64,000 nt of DNA from Bdellovibrionales bacterium (lineage in GTDB: Bacteria > Bdellovibrionota > UBA1018). Positions 44,463 to 53,373 of this stretch are shown piece by piece. The stretch's first letter is position 1. Every line of letters begins with the position of its first letter. The stretch is taken from contig CANCQK010000002.1 of the NCBI GenBank assembly GCA_947380295.1, forward strand, positions 136,557 through 200,556, given 5' to 3'. A program made the translations under genes and the position numbers. The notes beneath the pieces are model-generated. The model worked only from the letters and a program-made list of their open reading frames with translations, searched no databases and was not told the DNA's origin.

Positions 44463-45788
44463 TTAACCTTTAATTTGTTCGAAGATGAGTTTGGGTACAG
44501 GTTTTTTGGCAGGTGAGATCTCGATCGCTTGGCTGAGTTGGTCAAGAATCGGGTCGAGATTTGTGTTTTCTCTCGCATAGAGGGTAACCAGAGGTTCTCC
44601 TGCTTTGATTCTGCTTCCAAGTTTATGGTGAAAGGCTAGGCCTACACCTGGATCAATCGAGTCAGAAGCGATTTTTCGACCGCCCCCGAGTTCAATGAGG
44701 ATTCGCCCGATGGACTCAGTTTGCATCTTGACGATGTAGCCGGATTTTTTTGAAGTCCAAATCTTCTTTTGCGGCGCAAGCGGGATGTTGGCAGGATCTT
44801 GAATGGCCTCCAAGTTCCCTCCTTGGGCGCGGACTAAGTTTTCAAAAACTCTCCAGGCACTCCCGTCAGCTAGTCGGCTATGGGCAAGTTTGCGGCCTTC
44901 GGTGAGGTTTTTGGTGATTTTTCCAACTTCCAGCATCTGGGCGCAAAGTTGAATTGTGAGTTCTTTGAGGTCTGCGGAGCAGAGTTCGCTTTGCTTCTGG
45001 TTTCTTAAGATCTCAATGGATTCCTTAACTTCAATTGCATTTCCAGCAGCGTAGCCCAGTGGCTGATTCATATTGGTCAGAAGGGCTCGAGCAGGGAGTC
45101 CCATGATTTTTGCAACGTGAATCAGTGTCTTAGCCAAGCTCTTCGCTTGCTTGCGGCTTTTCATGAATGCTCCATTGCCGACTTTTACGTCGAGAACGAG
45201 AGCTTGTGAGCCTTCTGCAATTTTTTTAGAAAGAATTGAGGCAGCAATCAGCGGAATGCATTCGACTGTCGCTGTGACGTCTCGAAGTGCATAAAGTTTT
45301 TTGTCTGCGGGGCAGATTTTACTGGTCTGACTAGTCATGGCGCAGCCCACGCTAGATAAAGTTTGAATAAACTTTTCTTGGCTCAGTTGAATATTGAATC
45401 CAGGAATCGATTCAAGCTTATCGACGGTGCCGCCGCTATGGCCAAGGCCCCGGCCCGACATCATGGGTACCTTAAGGCCGCATGCTGCTGCAAGAGGAGC
45501 CAAAATCAGGGACACCTTGTCTCCGACTCCGCCTGTTGAGTGTTTATCGACTTTGATGCCAGTGACTTCGGACAGGTCATAGCGTTCGCCACTAAGAAGC
45601 ATCGCTTCGGTGAGGGCGACGGTCTCCTTGAGCGTCATTCCGCGAAAATACACGGCCATTAAAAAGGCGGTAGCCTGGTAGTCAGCAACTCGTCCATCCG
45701 TGACTCCTTGGATGAAGTCTGTAATTTCAGCATGACTGAGTTCTTTGCCGTCACGCTTTTTTTGAATGATCCAGGCAGGCGAACTCAC
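44463..45788 (-). CDS. deoA: Thymidine/pyrimidine-nucleoside phosphorylase
   Basis: Phosphorolyses (deoxy)thymidine or uridine. The family core KHSTGGVGDKVSLILAPLAA and GRGLGHSGGTVDKLESIPGF is present, as are TSQTSKICPADKKLYALRDVT and VKVGNGAFMK. At 441 residues it could be DeoA or Pdp. It overlaps deoB by four bases and is in the middle of the deo operon. Confidence 0.93.
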   Translation of the reverse strand: MSSPAWIIQKKRDGKELSHAEITDFIQGVTDGRVADYQATAFLMAVYFRGMTLKETVALTEAMLLSGERYDLSEVTGIKVDKHSTGGVGDKVSLILAPLAAACGLKVPMMSGRGLGHSGGTVDKLESIPGFNIQLSQEKFIQTLSSVGCAMTSQTSKICPADKKLYALRDVTATVECIPLIAASILSKKIAEGSQALVLDVKVGNGAFMKSRKQAKSLAKTLIHVAKIMGLPARALLTNMNQPLGYAAGNAIEVKESIEILRNQKQSELCSADLKELTIQLCAQMLEVGKITKNLTEGRKLAHSRLADGSAWRVFENLVRAQGGNLEAIQDPANIPLAPQKKIWTSKKSGYIVKMQTESIGRILIELGGGRKIASDSIDPGVGLAFHHKLGSRIKAGEPLVTLYARENTNLDPILDQLSQAIEISPAKKPVPKLIFEQIKG

Positions 45789-47050
45789 GATGGGGTGCCC
45801 GCGGGATCGATCATGCCGAGAAAGGAGGTTCCAGCTAGGTGGGGCTTTTTAGGGATAGTTCCTAGGAGAGCGTGAACAATGGTTGCACCTATGTCGCCAA
45901 AGCTCGTTCGAACGCCTAGGTCAATTGGGGTTGCTCCTTCTTGATTTGTTCGGGTTGTGTAAGCCAGAAGGGGAATGTATTCGCGAGTGTGGTCGGTCCC
46001 AGGATAGGTAGGGTCGTTTCCATGGTCAGAAGCGATGATGACTAGATCGTCGGAGCCTAGGGCGGATTGAATCGCAGGAATGGCTTGATCGAATTCCTCG
46101 AGTGCGTAGCCGAATCCCAGAACATCTCTTCGGTGGCCATAGAGCATATCGAAATCAATGAGGTTGCAGAAGATGAGACCGCTCGGGACTGATTTGATTT
46201 GCTCAATCAGGACCCGGATGCCGTCAGCATTTCCTTTGGTGTCAATGTTGTTTTGAATTCCCTGCGCAGCGTAAATATTTGAGATTTTTCCAACACCCAA
46301 TGTTGGGATCCCAGCCTGAACCAAAACATCAAGGTAGGTTTCCGCAAAAGGGGGTTGTGCGTAGTCCTTGCGATTGTAGGTTCGCTGAAAGGGTTTGCCT
46401 TGTTCTGGATTTCCGATAAACGGGCGTGCAATGACTCTCCCAATCTGGAGTTCGTCACAGATTTTTCGGGCGGATTTGCAGATGGTGTAGAGTCTCTCGA
46501 GTCCAAAGAATTCCTCGTGAGCAGCGACCTGCCAAACACTATCTGCGCTAGTATAAAGGATGGGTTTACCTGTTTTTAGGTGTTCGGCCCCGAATTGCTC
46601 GATGATCGTTGTGCCGCTGGCTGCACAATTTCCGAGGACTCCTGGGAGATTGTTTTCCTGGATCCAGCGGTCTAAGATTTCTTTGGAAAATCCAGTGGGA
46701 AAGGTGACAAATGGTTTTTTCAGCACCAAGCCAGCCATTTCCCAGTGGCCTGAGGTGGTATCTTTTCCTGCGGAAAGTTCACAGGCCTTTCCGAAAGCAG
46801 AGGTTCTGGCGCCGGAGTGAGAGGGTGGTACTCCTTCGATTGAAGTGATATTTCCAATGCCCCAGTTTTGAAGGTGAGGAAGTTGCAACGGGCATCCAGT
46901 TTTTTTCTGGAATTCTCGGCCCAGGTTACCGAGGGTGTTTGAGCCTAAATCGCCATAGTTTGCTGAGTCTGGCAGTTCGCCTGCGCCAACTCCGTCCAGA
47001 ACAATCCAAATGACTCGCTTAAAAGATCCCTTCATCATACTTCCTATCAT
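45785..47050 (-). CDS. deoB: Phosphopentomutase
   Basis: Interconverts (deoxy)ribose 1- and 5-phosphate. It is an alkaline-phosphatase superfamily enzyme: VLDGVGAGELPDSANYGD at the N-terminus, KDTTSGHWEMAGL (the catalytic Thr), IDFDMLYGHRRDV, and the metal site IASDHGNDPTYPGTDHTRE. Length ~420. The start could be 47050 or the ATG at 47035. It is preceded by deoC with a gap of 32 bases. Confidence 0.94.
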   Translation of the reverse strand: MIGSMMKGSFKRVIWIVLDGVGAGELPDSANYGDLGSNTLGNLGREFQKKTGCPLQLPHLQNWGIGNITSIEGVPPSHSGARTSAFGKACELSAGKDTTSGHWEMAGLVLKKPFVTFPTGFSKEILDRWIQENNLPGVLGNCAASGTTIIEQFGAEHLKTGKPILYTSADSVWQVAAHEEFFGLERLYTICKSARKICDELQIGRVIARPFIGNPEQGKPFQRTYNRKDYAQPPFAETYLDVLVQAGIPTLGVGKISNIYAAQGIQNNIDTKGNADGIRVLIEQIKSVPSGLIFCNLIDFDMLYGHRRDVLGFGYALEEFDQAIPAIQSALGSDDLVIIASDHGNDPTYPGTDHTREYIPLLAYTTRTNQEGATPIDLGVRTSFGDIGATIVHALLGTIPKKPHLAGTSFLGMIDPAGTPS

Positions 47051-47082
47051 TTTACTATTCTCTTCTTTCTGAGGCTCTACAT

Positions 47083-47802
47083 CTAGTAAGAGGTCGGAGA
47101 CGCGGTGGAGGTGTTTTGCGCAACAATGGCCACGCTGGCTGAGGCACCAAGTCGGGTGGCGCCGGCAGCGATCATCTTGAGCGCGTCTTCTCGGGTTCGA
47201 ATTCCGCCTGATGCTTTGATTCCCATTTCGGGGCCTACGATTTTTCTCATCAGCTCTAAGTCACTGACTGTTGCGCCGCCTGAACTAAATCCGGTTGAGG
47301 TTTTCACGAAAGCGGCCCCTGCTGCTTTGGCAAGCGCGCAGCCGATGATCTTTTGCTCCTCGGTGAGTGTACTTGTTTCTAAGATTACTTTAACGGGAAG
47401 GGGTTTGGCAGCTTCGACGACTGCGCAGATATCTTCGAGAACCAATGAGTAGTCGTGACCCTTGAGAGCGCCTAGCTGAATGACCATGTCAATTTCCTGG
47501 GCACCTGCTTGAATCGCTTCTTTCGTCTCATAGGCTTTGGCTGCGGGCGCGCTAGCTCCCAGGGGAAAGCCGACCACTGCAATGGGTAATACTGGAGTTT
47601 CATGAAGGAGCTTAGCTACAGTGCCTACCCAAACCGAATTAACGCAAACTGTTGCAAATCGATATTTCCTAGCTTCCTCGCAGAGTGCTTTGATTTCGAT
47701 CAGGGTCGCATCCGGCTTGAGCAGCGTATGGTCGATCAATCGGGCGAGTTTTTCGTCAAATTGGGGAGCGGCAGCGACAGGAGCAGTGGCAGAAGTGGCC
47801 AT
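47083..47802 (-). CDS. deoC: Deoxyribose-phosphate aldolase
   Basis: Splits deoxyribose 5-phosphate to glyceraldehyde 3-phosphate and acetaldehyde. [12 protein letters not shown], the acidic [12 protein letters not shown], the Schiff-base lysine in FVKTSTGF, and [18 protein letters not shown] are present. It is the first gene of a minus-strand operon deoC-deoB-deoA-punA-cdd. The start is preceded by GAGGG. Together these enzymes turn exogenous nucleosides into central metabolites and bases. Confidence 0.95.
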   Translation of the reverse strand: MATSATAPVAAAPQFDEKLARLIDHTLLKPDATLIEIKALCEEARKYRFATVCVNSVWVGTVAKLLHETPVLPIAVVGFPLGASAPAAKAYETKEAIQAGAQEIDMVIQLGALKGHDYSLVLEDICAVVEAAKPLPVKVILETSTLTEEQKIIGCALAKAAGAAFVKTSTGFSSGGATVSDLELMRKIVGPEMGIKASGGIRTREDALKMIAAGATRLGASASVAIVAQNTSTASPTSY

Positions 47803-47999
47803 GGATCAGATCCCTCAAGTCTACAGGGTAATAGGGTTATTTGGTCAGTCTTAACACGGTAGCCTTCCTACTTTTTACTTGAAGTGTCAAGATGGATTCG
47901 CTAGGGTTAGGGACAAAGTCAAGCCCGGCGTAGTTGCTGAGGTGAGAATCAGGTAGGATGGAGATAACACCTCCCTTCTGAACTCGGTAAGTCGGTGAT

Positions 48000-48179
48000 T
48001 TAAGTAGGGGGTTTAACCCCGAGTTGTTGAAGAATCACCACCTCTTGCTCAGGAAGTTGAACAGGAGCATATTTTTTTAAGTTCTTGTATTTGCGAAGTA
48101 TTAACGCACCAAGACCCGGGAGATTAAATTTTTGGAAACCCGTGGCGTCAGAGCCATCGTGAAAAAGGTTTAGGAGCAT
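48000..48179 (-). pseudogene. Small open frame, possible gene remnant
   Basis: An ATG at 48179 opens a 59-codon frame to TAA at 48000-48002, with protein-like sequence (FQKFNLPGLGALILRKY, then LPEQEVVILQQLGVKPP). The C-terminus resembles ends of some transposases, but I cannot name a family. A stop lies eight codons upstream in frame. No Shine-Dalgarno site is clear. It may be debris of a mobile element or a true small gene. Confidence 0.3.
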
Positions 48180-48235
48180 TCGGTTGCCCTTGAAAAGTCA
48201 CTCATTGAAGATTCAGATTTATTTTAATGTGTCGC

Positions 48236-48262
48236 AAAAAGTCTGTCCATTTCAGGACAGAC
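48236..48262 (-). terminator. Minus-strand rho-independent terminator
   Basis: GTCTGTCC (48241-48248) pairs with GGACAGAC (48255-48262) around ATTTCA. Read on the minus strand the stem is followed by five T (48240-48236), a good terminator for transcripts running antisense out of rne/rng toward the deo promoter. Confidence 0.6.
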
Positions 48263-48306
48263 AACCTTCCACGTTGCCTTTTGCTTGCTAATAGGTTTCC
48301 CTAGCT

Positions 48307-48329
48307 AGGTAAACTCGGTTTACCTTTTT
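48307..48329 (+). terminator. Attenuator-like stem before rne/rng
   Basis: AGGTAAAC (48307-48314) pairs with GTTTACCT (48318-48325) around a TCG loop, followed by TTTTT (48325-48329). The stem ends nine bases before the GGGAGAG site of rne/rng. It is placed to reduce read-through into rne, as in leader attenuation, or to form an RNase-sensitive 5' end. RNase E autoregulation by its own leader is known in E. coli; here it is only a possibility. Confidence 0.5.
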
Positions 48330-48343
48330 GTTTGGGAGAGTCC

Positions 48344-51274
48344 ATGTCGAATGAATTAATTATTAATGCATCATTGCCCGAGACCCGCATTGCCCTGATG
48401 GAGAACGGGGAAATTCAAGAATTATTGATCGAAAGAGCGTCAGGAAAAGGAATCGTAGGAAATATTTATAAAGGCCGAGTGACCCGTGTTCTTCCTGGAA
48501 TGCAGGCTGCTTTTGTTGATATCGGGCTTGAAAAAGCCGCGTTTCTATACGTGGATGACGTCTATGTCCACTCCGAGATTTGGGAAGAAGAAGAAGAAGA
48601 GCCTAAAAAGCCGGCGCAAGTCATTCAACAAGCGTTAAGTCAAGGTCTGCAAGAATCCCAGCCACAAGAAGGAGACGCTCAGTCCAGTGCTGGATTGCAT
48701 GGAAGCGAATCACAAGCTGTTGCACCTGCTGAGCAAGAGATGGAGAGCGAAGAGACCCAATTCGCCGATGAGCCCGATACTTTTGATGAAGAGGAATTAG
48801 CCGGCGGAGAATTAGATCCAGAAGATGAAGATGATTCTGAAGGTTCGGGAAATCCAGTGAAAATGGATACTGACCCAAGAGATTCTGGTCAATCGGATAA
48901 TTCAGACGCCAAAGGTGTTGACGGAGAAGGTGAAGGCTTTGGGGGTGGAGATGATGACTCCCAAGGCGATGTTCCCGAAGGAACCTTGGCTCCAAATTCT
49001 TCTGCTGAAGGTGGAGAAGAGGGCTCGGACGGGAAGTCAGACGGTAGCGCGTCCTCTAAGGACCCTTCTCGTAAAAGACACCGCCGAGGCCGTAGAGGGG
49101 GGCGCTTTAGGAAAAAAGGGTCTGCCCAGGATCAGGTGGCCGCAGTTCAAGCAAATCAAGAGAGCTACCCAGAAAACTATCATGAGCAAGTGGCTGACCC
49201 AGGTAACCCCACCTCTGATCGCTCAGGGATTGATTCCGAAGCAGTTACGACCGAAGGCGCTCAACAGGAACCTGAAGCCGGAAGACCCGAAGATCTTTCT
49301 CAGTCTGCTTCTGGGGATCGCCGTGTGATTAGCCCGGTAGCAGACCGAGCAGATTTTCGCGCCCCACGCGCTAGAGATCGAAGAATTCGCCAGAAGACGA
49401 CTGCTCGTCCTGTGCGCAGTCAGGTAAATATCCAAGACCTTTTAAAAGAAGGACAAGAAGTTCTTGTTCAGGTTGCAAAAGATCCGATTGCTACCAAAGG
49501 CGCCCGATTGACCTGCCACATCAGCTTGCCAGGTCGACATTTGGTTTGCATGCCGACCATCGATCACGTAGGCGTATCTCGTCGGATCGAACGAGATGAC
49601 GAGCGACGACGACTCCGAGAATATGTCGAGCGCAATCGTCCTAGGAACTTAGGGTTTATTGTTCGGACTGCTAGCGGAAAGCAGCAGTCTGAAAAACGAA
49701 TTAAGCAGGATATTGATTACCTCACCCGCCTTTGGACTGAGATTCGTGAGAAAGCAGCGACCCTGACCGCCCCGGCCTTGGTGTATGAAGATTTAAACTC
49801 TGTTTTGAGAGCGGTTCGTGATTGGGTGACCGAGGAAATTGACAAGGTCATCGTGGACTCTCGTTATCATTACAATGAAGTTTTGCGATTCGTTTCGCAT
49901 TTCATGCCATCTTTAAAAAGCAAGATTGAGCTCTACCACGGCGATATCCCGATTTTTGATGCCTATGGGATTTCTACAGAGCTTTCACGAGCACTTGAGA
50001 GAAAAGTTTGGCTTAAGTCGGGTGGCTATATCGTGATCGATCAAGCTGAAGCTTTGGTTGCAATCGATGTCAATACCGGGCGTTATGTTGGTAAGAAAAA
50101 CCTCGAAGATACAATTCTAAAAACCAATCTAGAGGCGGTTCAAGAAATCGCTTATCAGCTTCGCCTGAGAAACTGTGGCGGTATCATCATTCTCGATCTG
50201 ATCGACATGGAAAAGGATGAGAACAAGCAGCGTGTCTATCGTGCTCTCGAAGAGGCTTTGATGCGTGATCGTGCGCGGCCTTCCATTCTCAAGATCTCTG
50301 AACTGGGATTGATTGAGATGACGCGTAAACGGACGCGTGACACCATTGTTCGCACGCTTTGTGAGGCTTGCACTCATTGCGAAGGCAAGGGCTTCATTAA
50401 AGGTAAAGTGACTGTTGCGTACGAAGCGATGCGAGAAGTTGAGCGAGTTGGCATCGAGCGAGACGTCAGCAAGATTCTTGTTCAAGCTCATTCCGATGTG
50501 ATTGATATCCTTGCTATCGACGAGCGCGAAACTTTGGATCAATTGGAGCGTCGTTATCGTAAGCAGATTTACTTGCAGGCCGTGACTGATTTCCATCCGG
50601 AGCAATTTGAAGTCACCGCTGACAAGGTGGAGCGAGCCGATCGCTCTCAGTCTCAAGAAACCGGTGCTGAACGACCCCGTGGCAGAAATGCCGATCGAGG
50701 TCGTGAGCGAGGAAGAGATCGAGAGAAGGAACGTGAGTCTGGCCGTCATTCAGGTCATTCACAATCCCCTGCGGCGTCTGCGCCTCCAATTCCTTTGCCT
50801 CTGCCGGTCCCAATTCCGGTGCCCGTAGCGCCAGCTCAGTCTGGGGCTCCGGTCTCTAGTGGTGAAGGACAAGGCATCGCTTCAGCTCCTGCTCAAAGCT
50901 CACAAGATGAGTTTTTTGACGAAGAAGATCGCTTGGCATTCTTGAGAGCTCAAGCTGCTCAAGACGCAGCGCTTGCTCGGTTGGGCAATGGGAGCGGGCA
51001 TGCCCCTGCTGCTCGTCCCCAAGGCGATCACGCCAATCGGGGCGATCGAGGTGGGGTTGGGCGCCGAAATAATCGCGGAAGAAGAGGCGGAAAATTCAAG
51101 CGCAGTGGCGAGCGAGGGCGTGAGCGCAGTGGGCCTAAAGTTCAGGGAAATCAGCCAGCGGGTGGTACCTGGAGTGAAGGGTCCAAAGATGAATCTCGCT
51201 CAGGGTCCTCAGGTGGTTCGGGCGAGAACACCGGCGGTGATACCGGCGGAGACCACTCACAGCCGCCAGTTTAG
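48344..51274 (+). CDS. rne: Ribonuclease E/G with long charged insertion in the S1 domain
   Basis: An endoribonuclease of the Rne/Rng family. It starts at the ATG at 48344 after GGGAGAG. The first ~70 residues (GNIYKGRVTRVLPGMQAAFVD) begin the S1 domain, which then resumes ~290 residues later at QDLLKEGQEVLVQV. In E. coli RNase E this junction is about 20 residues. The insertion is first very acidic, then has an Arg-rich patch (RKRHRRGRRGGRFRKKG). The catalytic DNase I-like core has VAIDVNTGRYVG and IILDLIDME (Asp metal ligands), and the Zn-link CEACTHCEGKG. The C-terminus is disordered, with Pro and Arg/Gly-rich parts, as in RNase E scaffolds. Total about 976 residues. rne or rng cannot be told apart; I use rne for its size. 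Confidence 0.9.
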   Translation: MSNELIINASLPETRIALMENGEIQELLIERASGKGIVGNIYKGRVTRVLPGMQAAFVDIGLEKAAFLYVDDVYVHSEIWEEEEEEPKKPAQVIQQALSQGLQESQPQEGDAQSSAGLHGSESQAVAPAEQEMESEETQFADEPDTFDEEELAGGELDPEDEDDSEGSGNPVKMDTDPRDSGQSDNSDAKGVDGEGEGFGGGDDDSQGDVPEGTLAPNSSAEGGEEGSDGKSDGSASSKDPSRKRHRRGRRGGRFRKKGSAQDQVAAVQANQESYPENYHEQVADPGNPTSDRSGIDSEAVTTEGAQQEPEAGRPEDLSQSASGDRRVISPVADRADFRAPRARDRRIRQKTTARPVRSQVNIQDLLKEGQEVLVQVAKDPIATKGARLTCHISLPGRHLVCMPTIDHVGVSRRIERDDERRRLREYVERNRPRNLGFIVRTASGKQQSEKRIKQDIDYLTRLWTEIREKAATLTAPALVYEDLNSVLRAVRDWVTEEIDKVIVDSRYHYNEVLRFVSHFMPSLKSKIELYHGDIPIFDAYGISTELSRALERKVWLKSGGYIVIDQAEALVAIDVNTGRYVGKKNLEDTILKTNLEAVQEIAYQLRLRNCGGIIILDLIDMEKDENKQRVYRALEEALMRDRARPSILKISELGLIEMTRKRTRDTIVRTLCEACTHCEGKGFIKGKVTVAYEAMREVERVGIERDVSKILVQAHSDVIDILAIDERETLDQLERRYRKQIYLQAVTDFHPEQFEVTADKVERADRSQSQETGAERPRGRNADRGRERGRDREKERESGRHSGHSQSPAASAPPIPLPLPVPIPVPVAPAQSGAPVSSGEGQGIASAPAQSSQDEFFDEEDRLAFLRAQAAQDAALARLGNGSGHAPAARPQGDHANRGDRGGVGRRNNRGRRGGKFKRSGERGRERSGPKVQGNQPAGGTWSEGSKDESRSGSSGGSGENTGGDTGGDHSQPPV

Positions 51275-51359
51275 CAAGTAGAGGGAATCCTGGTCCTTGA
51301 GAGCTGGCTAAGCGTCAGCTGAGAGTGAGCTGGGATTTTACCTCTGCATTGAGTTCGTA

Positions 51360-51389
51360 AGCCCCGGTGTTCAGGCCGGGGCTGTTTTT
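51360..51389 (+). terminator. Rho-independent terminator after rne
   Basis: AGCCCCGG (51360-51367) pairs exactly with CCGGGGCT (51376-51383), followed by GTTTTT (51384-51389). It lies between rne/rng and the prmA start site, so prmA probably has its own promoter or depends on read-through. Confidence 0.85.
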
Positions 51390-51399
51390 AGGAGTTTTC

Positions 51400-52455
51400 A
51401 TGCAGTACTCATCCCCAATTAGTACGTTTCGTTTTGTAATCGGATTGCCCTCTCGTCTTTCGTTACCCGCGCAATCGGGCGGAATGATCGAGATTGATCG
51501 AGAAACTTTTTATACTTGGATCTGGGAACAGTTTGGTGAGCAAGGACTTTTGGGGGTTCATGAAGGAACACTCCTTTCCGAAGAAGCTGCTGAGCAAGGA
51601 TTAGAGACTGAGTCTTGGACCGTCGATGCGGGTGAAGCTCCGCGTGAGCGCGATTGGGTCAGTAGACAGGCTGAAGTGAGTACTGAGCTTTACTTCTCAA
51701 CTTCAAAATTTGCATCCGATGCGGTGGAGATCTTATCTGAAGTTCCTGGTGTGACGGTGAGCGCCGTAGAAGAGCAAGCGCCCCGTGATTGGGATGCCGA
51801 ATGGAAAGCCTCTTTTCTGAATGCGGGAGCTGGAGTTGAAATTCCACCCTTCTGGCGGGTTGTTCCGCCGTGGGTAGATGCTAAGCCCGGCTTTATTAAA
51901 ATTAACCCCGGTGCGGGGTTTGGTACTGGAACTCACGAAGCCACTCAGCTCTGTCTGCAGGCGATCGGTGAGGTGGCTCAGAAATATCAAGGTTCATCTC
52001 TCGAGGGCGGACAGTTTGCTGCCTCCGCGCTCAAGGGTGTGAAGGCTCTCGATTTCGGAAGTGGTTCAGGCATCCTAGCGATCGGACTCGCTAAACTGGG
52101 TGCTCAAGTTAATGCGGTGGAGATTGACCCACTAGCCATTGATAATGCCGCTGAGAACGCAGCCATTAACCAGGTCCAGGACGAGATTCAACTTTCGCGA
52201 GAAGTACCTGAATCTCCTGCTCAATATCAGATTGTCGTGGCTAATATCCTTCGACCCGTTCTGATTCAGTGTGCTGATCTGCTGGTAGATCGACTCGCTC
52301 CAGGGGGCGCCTTAATTCTTTCTGGTCTCATCGATACTGATGTGCAGTCGATTCGCGAAAAGTATACACCTCTCTTGGGTGGTGTTGCCCCTCAAGTTAC
52401 TGAGAGAGGTGAGTGGCGTGCCGTGGTTTACACTCGGAATAATTCCGCTCAATAA
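51400..52455 (+). CDS. prmA: Ribosomal protein L11 methyltransferase
   Basis: Trimethylates L11 lysines. The start is the ATG at 51400, nine bases after GGAG; an earlier in-frame GTG at 51367 lies inside the terminator stem. The SAM domain has NPGAGFGTGTHEATQLCLQ, ALDFGSGSGILAIGLAKLGA and VVANILRPVLI, all PrmA hallmarks. Length is about 351. Confidence 0.93.
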   Translation: MQYSSPISTFRFVIGLPSRLSLPAQSGGMIEIDRETFYTWIWEQFGEQGLLGVHEGTLLSEEAAEQGLETESWTVDAGEAPRERDWVSRQAEVSTELYFSTSKFASDAVEILSEVPGVTVSAVEEQAPRDWDAEWKASFLNAGAGVEIPPFWRVVPPWVDAKPGFIKINPGAGFGTGTHEATQLCLQAIGEVAQKYQGSSLEGGQFAASALKGVKALDFGSGSGILAIGLAKLGAQVNAVEIDPLAIDNAAENAAINQVQDEIQLSREVPESPAQYQIVVANILRPVLIQCADLLVDRLAPGGALILSGLIDTDVQSIREKYTPLLGGVAPQVTERGEWRAVVYTRNNSAQ

Positions 52456-52597
52456 AAAAAATTCATGTCCTAGAATTTGCATTTCCCGCGTGGTTCAGGT
52501 TATTCTCCGAGGCATTAATAAAGGGTGGAGTCTTTCTTGGTCGCAACTTTAAGGCACCGTCCCATTGTTGCACTCTAAAGTCAGCGAGGAAATTCTC

Positions 52598-53248
52598 ATG
52601 GAGCACAAGGGGTTTAAATCAAGTTTGGCTCTGGATGTACTAGGTAGCCTGAATGCGGTGATCTTAGATCAGCATCTTGTTTACTCCTCTGGACGGCATG
52701 GGACCTCTTATATTAACAAGGATGCCATCTATCCACACACTGATTTGACCTCCGAGCTTTGTCGGCAAATTGCAGAACACTTTTTGGATTCGAACGTCGA
52801 CTGTGTGATTGCTCCCGCATTGGGAGGCGTCATTCTGTCGCAGTGGACTGCTCATCATCTGAGTCGTCTGACAAAGCGGACTGTGCTCGCACTCTACGCT
52901 GAGAAGGTCGAAGGTGGAGGGGCTTTTGTGATTAAGCGCGGCTATGACTTATTGGCGCGCTCCAAGCGGGTTCTTGTGGTCGAAGATGTCTTGACCACTG
53001 GAGGTTCTGTTCGAAAGGTTGTGGAGGCCTTGAGGCAGTTGCCGGCGGAAGTTGTGGGTGTAGGAGCTCTTTGCAATCGAGGGCAGTTGACTCCACAAAG
53101 TCTCGGCGGGGTTCCAGATCTTTTGAGTTTGATCGACTTGAATCTTGATAGCTGGGACGCATTGGACTGTCCACTTTGCAAGCAGGGTGTGCCTATTAAT
53201 CCGAACGTAGGTAACGGACGAGAATTTCTTCTGTCTCAAGCAAACTAA
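52598..53248 (+). CDS. PyrE-like orotate phosphoribosyltransferase family protein
   Basis: A PRTase with the PRPP motif VLVVEDVLTTGGSVRKVV near residue 125. The rest (SGRHGTSYINKDAIYPH, VIAPALGGVILSQWTA) resembles PyrE. The C-terminal CPLCKQGVPINPNVG with two cysteines is seen in PyrE-like proteins often annotated phosphoribosyltransferase. It could be true OPRTase or a relative; orotate use is not proved. The ATG at 52598 has GAGGA at suitable distance; the frame opens at a TTG 33 bases earlier. Confidence 0.8.
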   Translation: MEHKGFKSSLALDVLGSLNAVILDQHLVYSSGRHGTSYINKDAIYPHTDLTSELCRQIAEHFLDSNVDCVIAPALGGVILSQWTAHHLSRLTKRTVLALYAEKVEGGGAFVIKRGYDLLARSKRVLVVEDVLTTGGSVRKVVEALRQLPAEVVGVGALCNRGQLTPQSLGGVPDLLSLIDLNLDSWDALDCPLCKQGVPINPNVGNGREFLLSQAN

Positions 53249-53373
53249 AGAATCAGGATTCCTGGGTTGAGCTGCCGTAGGCTCGCTTTGTGTTGGACGT
53301 GGAGGTGGTCTTTTTAGGGCTGTAGGTCCTATGCGATTGCCTGTGGGAGTGTTTTGGTCTAGGTTGTGCCAGC

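Larger units (their letters stand above)
47803..48343. other. Region between deoC and rne/rng
   Basis: This 541-base gap separates the divergent deo operon and rne/rng. Minus strand: TTGACA at 47890-47885 could be a -35 of the deo promoter, though no good -10 is seen. It also holds a small minus-strand open frame (48000-48179), a minus-strand terminator-like stem (48236-48262), and an attenuator-like stem just before rne (48307-48329). Confidence 0.5.

Noticed and set aside
50129-50749. A 206-codon open frame antisense to rne
   Set aside because: It overlaps the catalytic core of RNase E/G on the other strand, with composition reflecting the real gene; no family seen.
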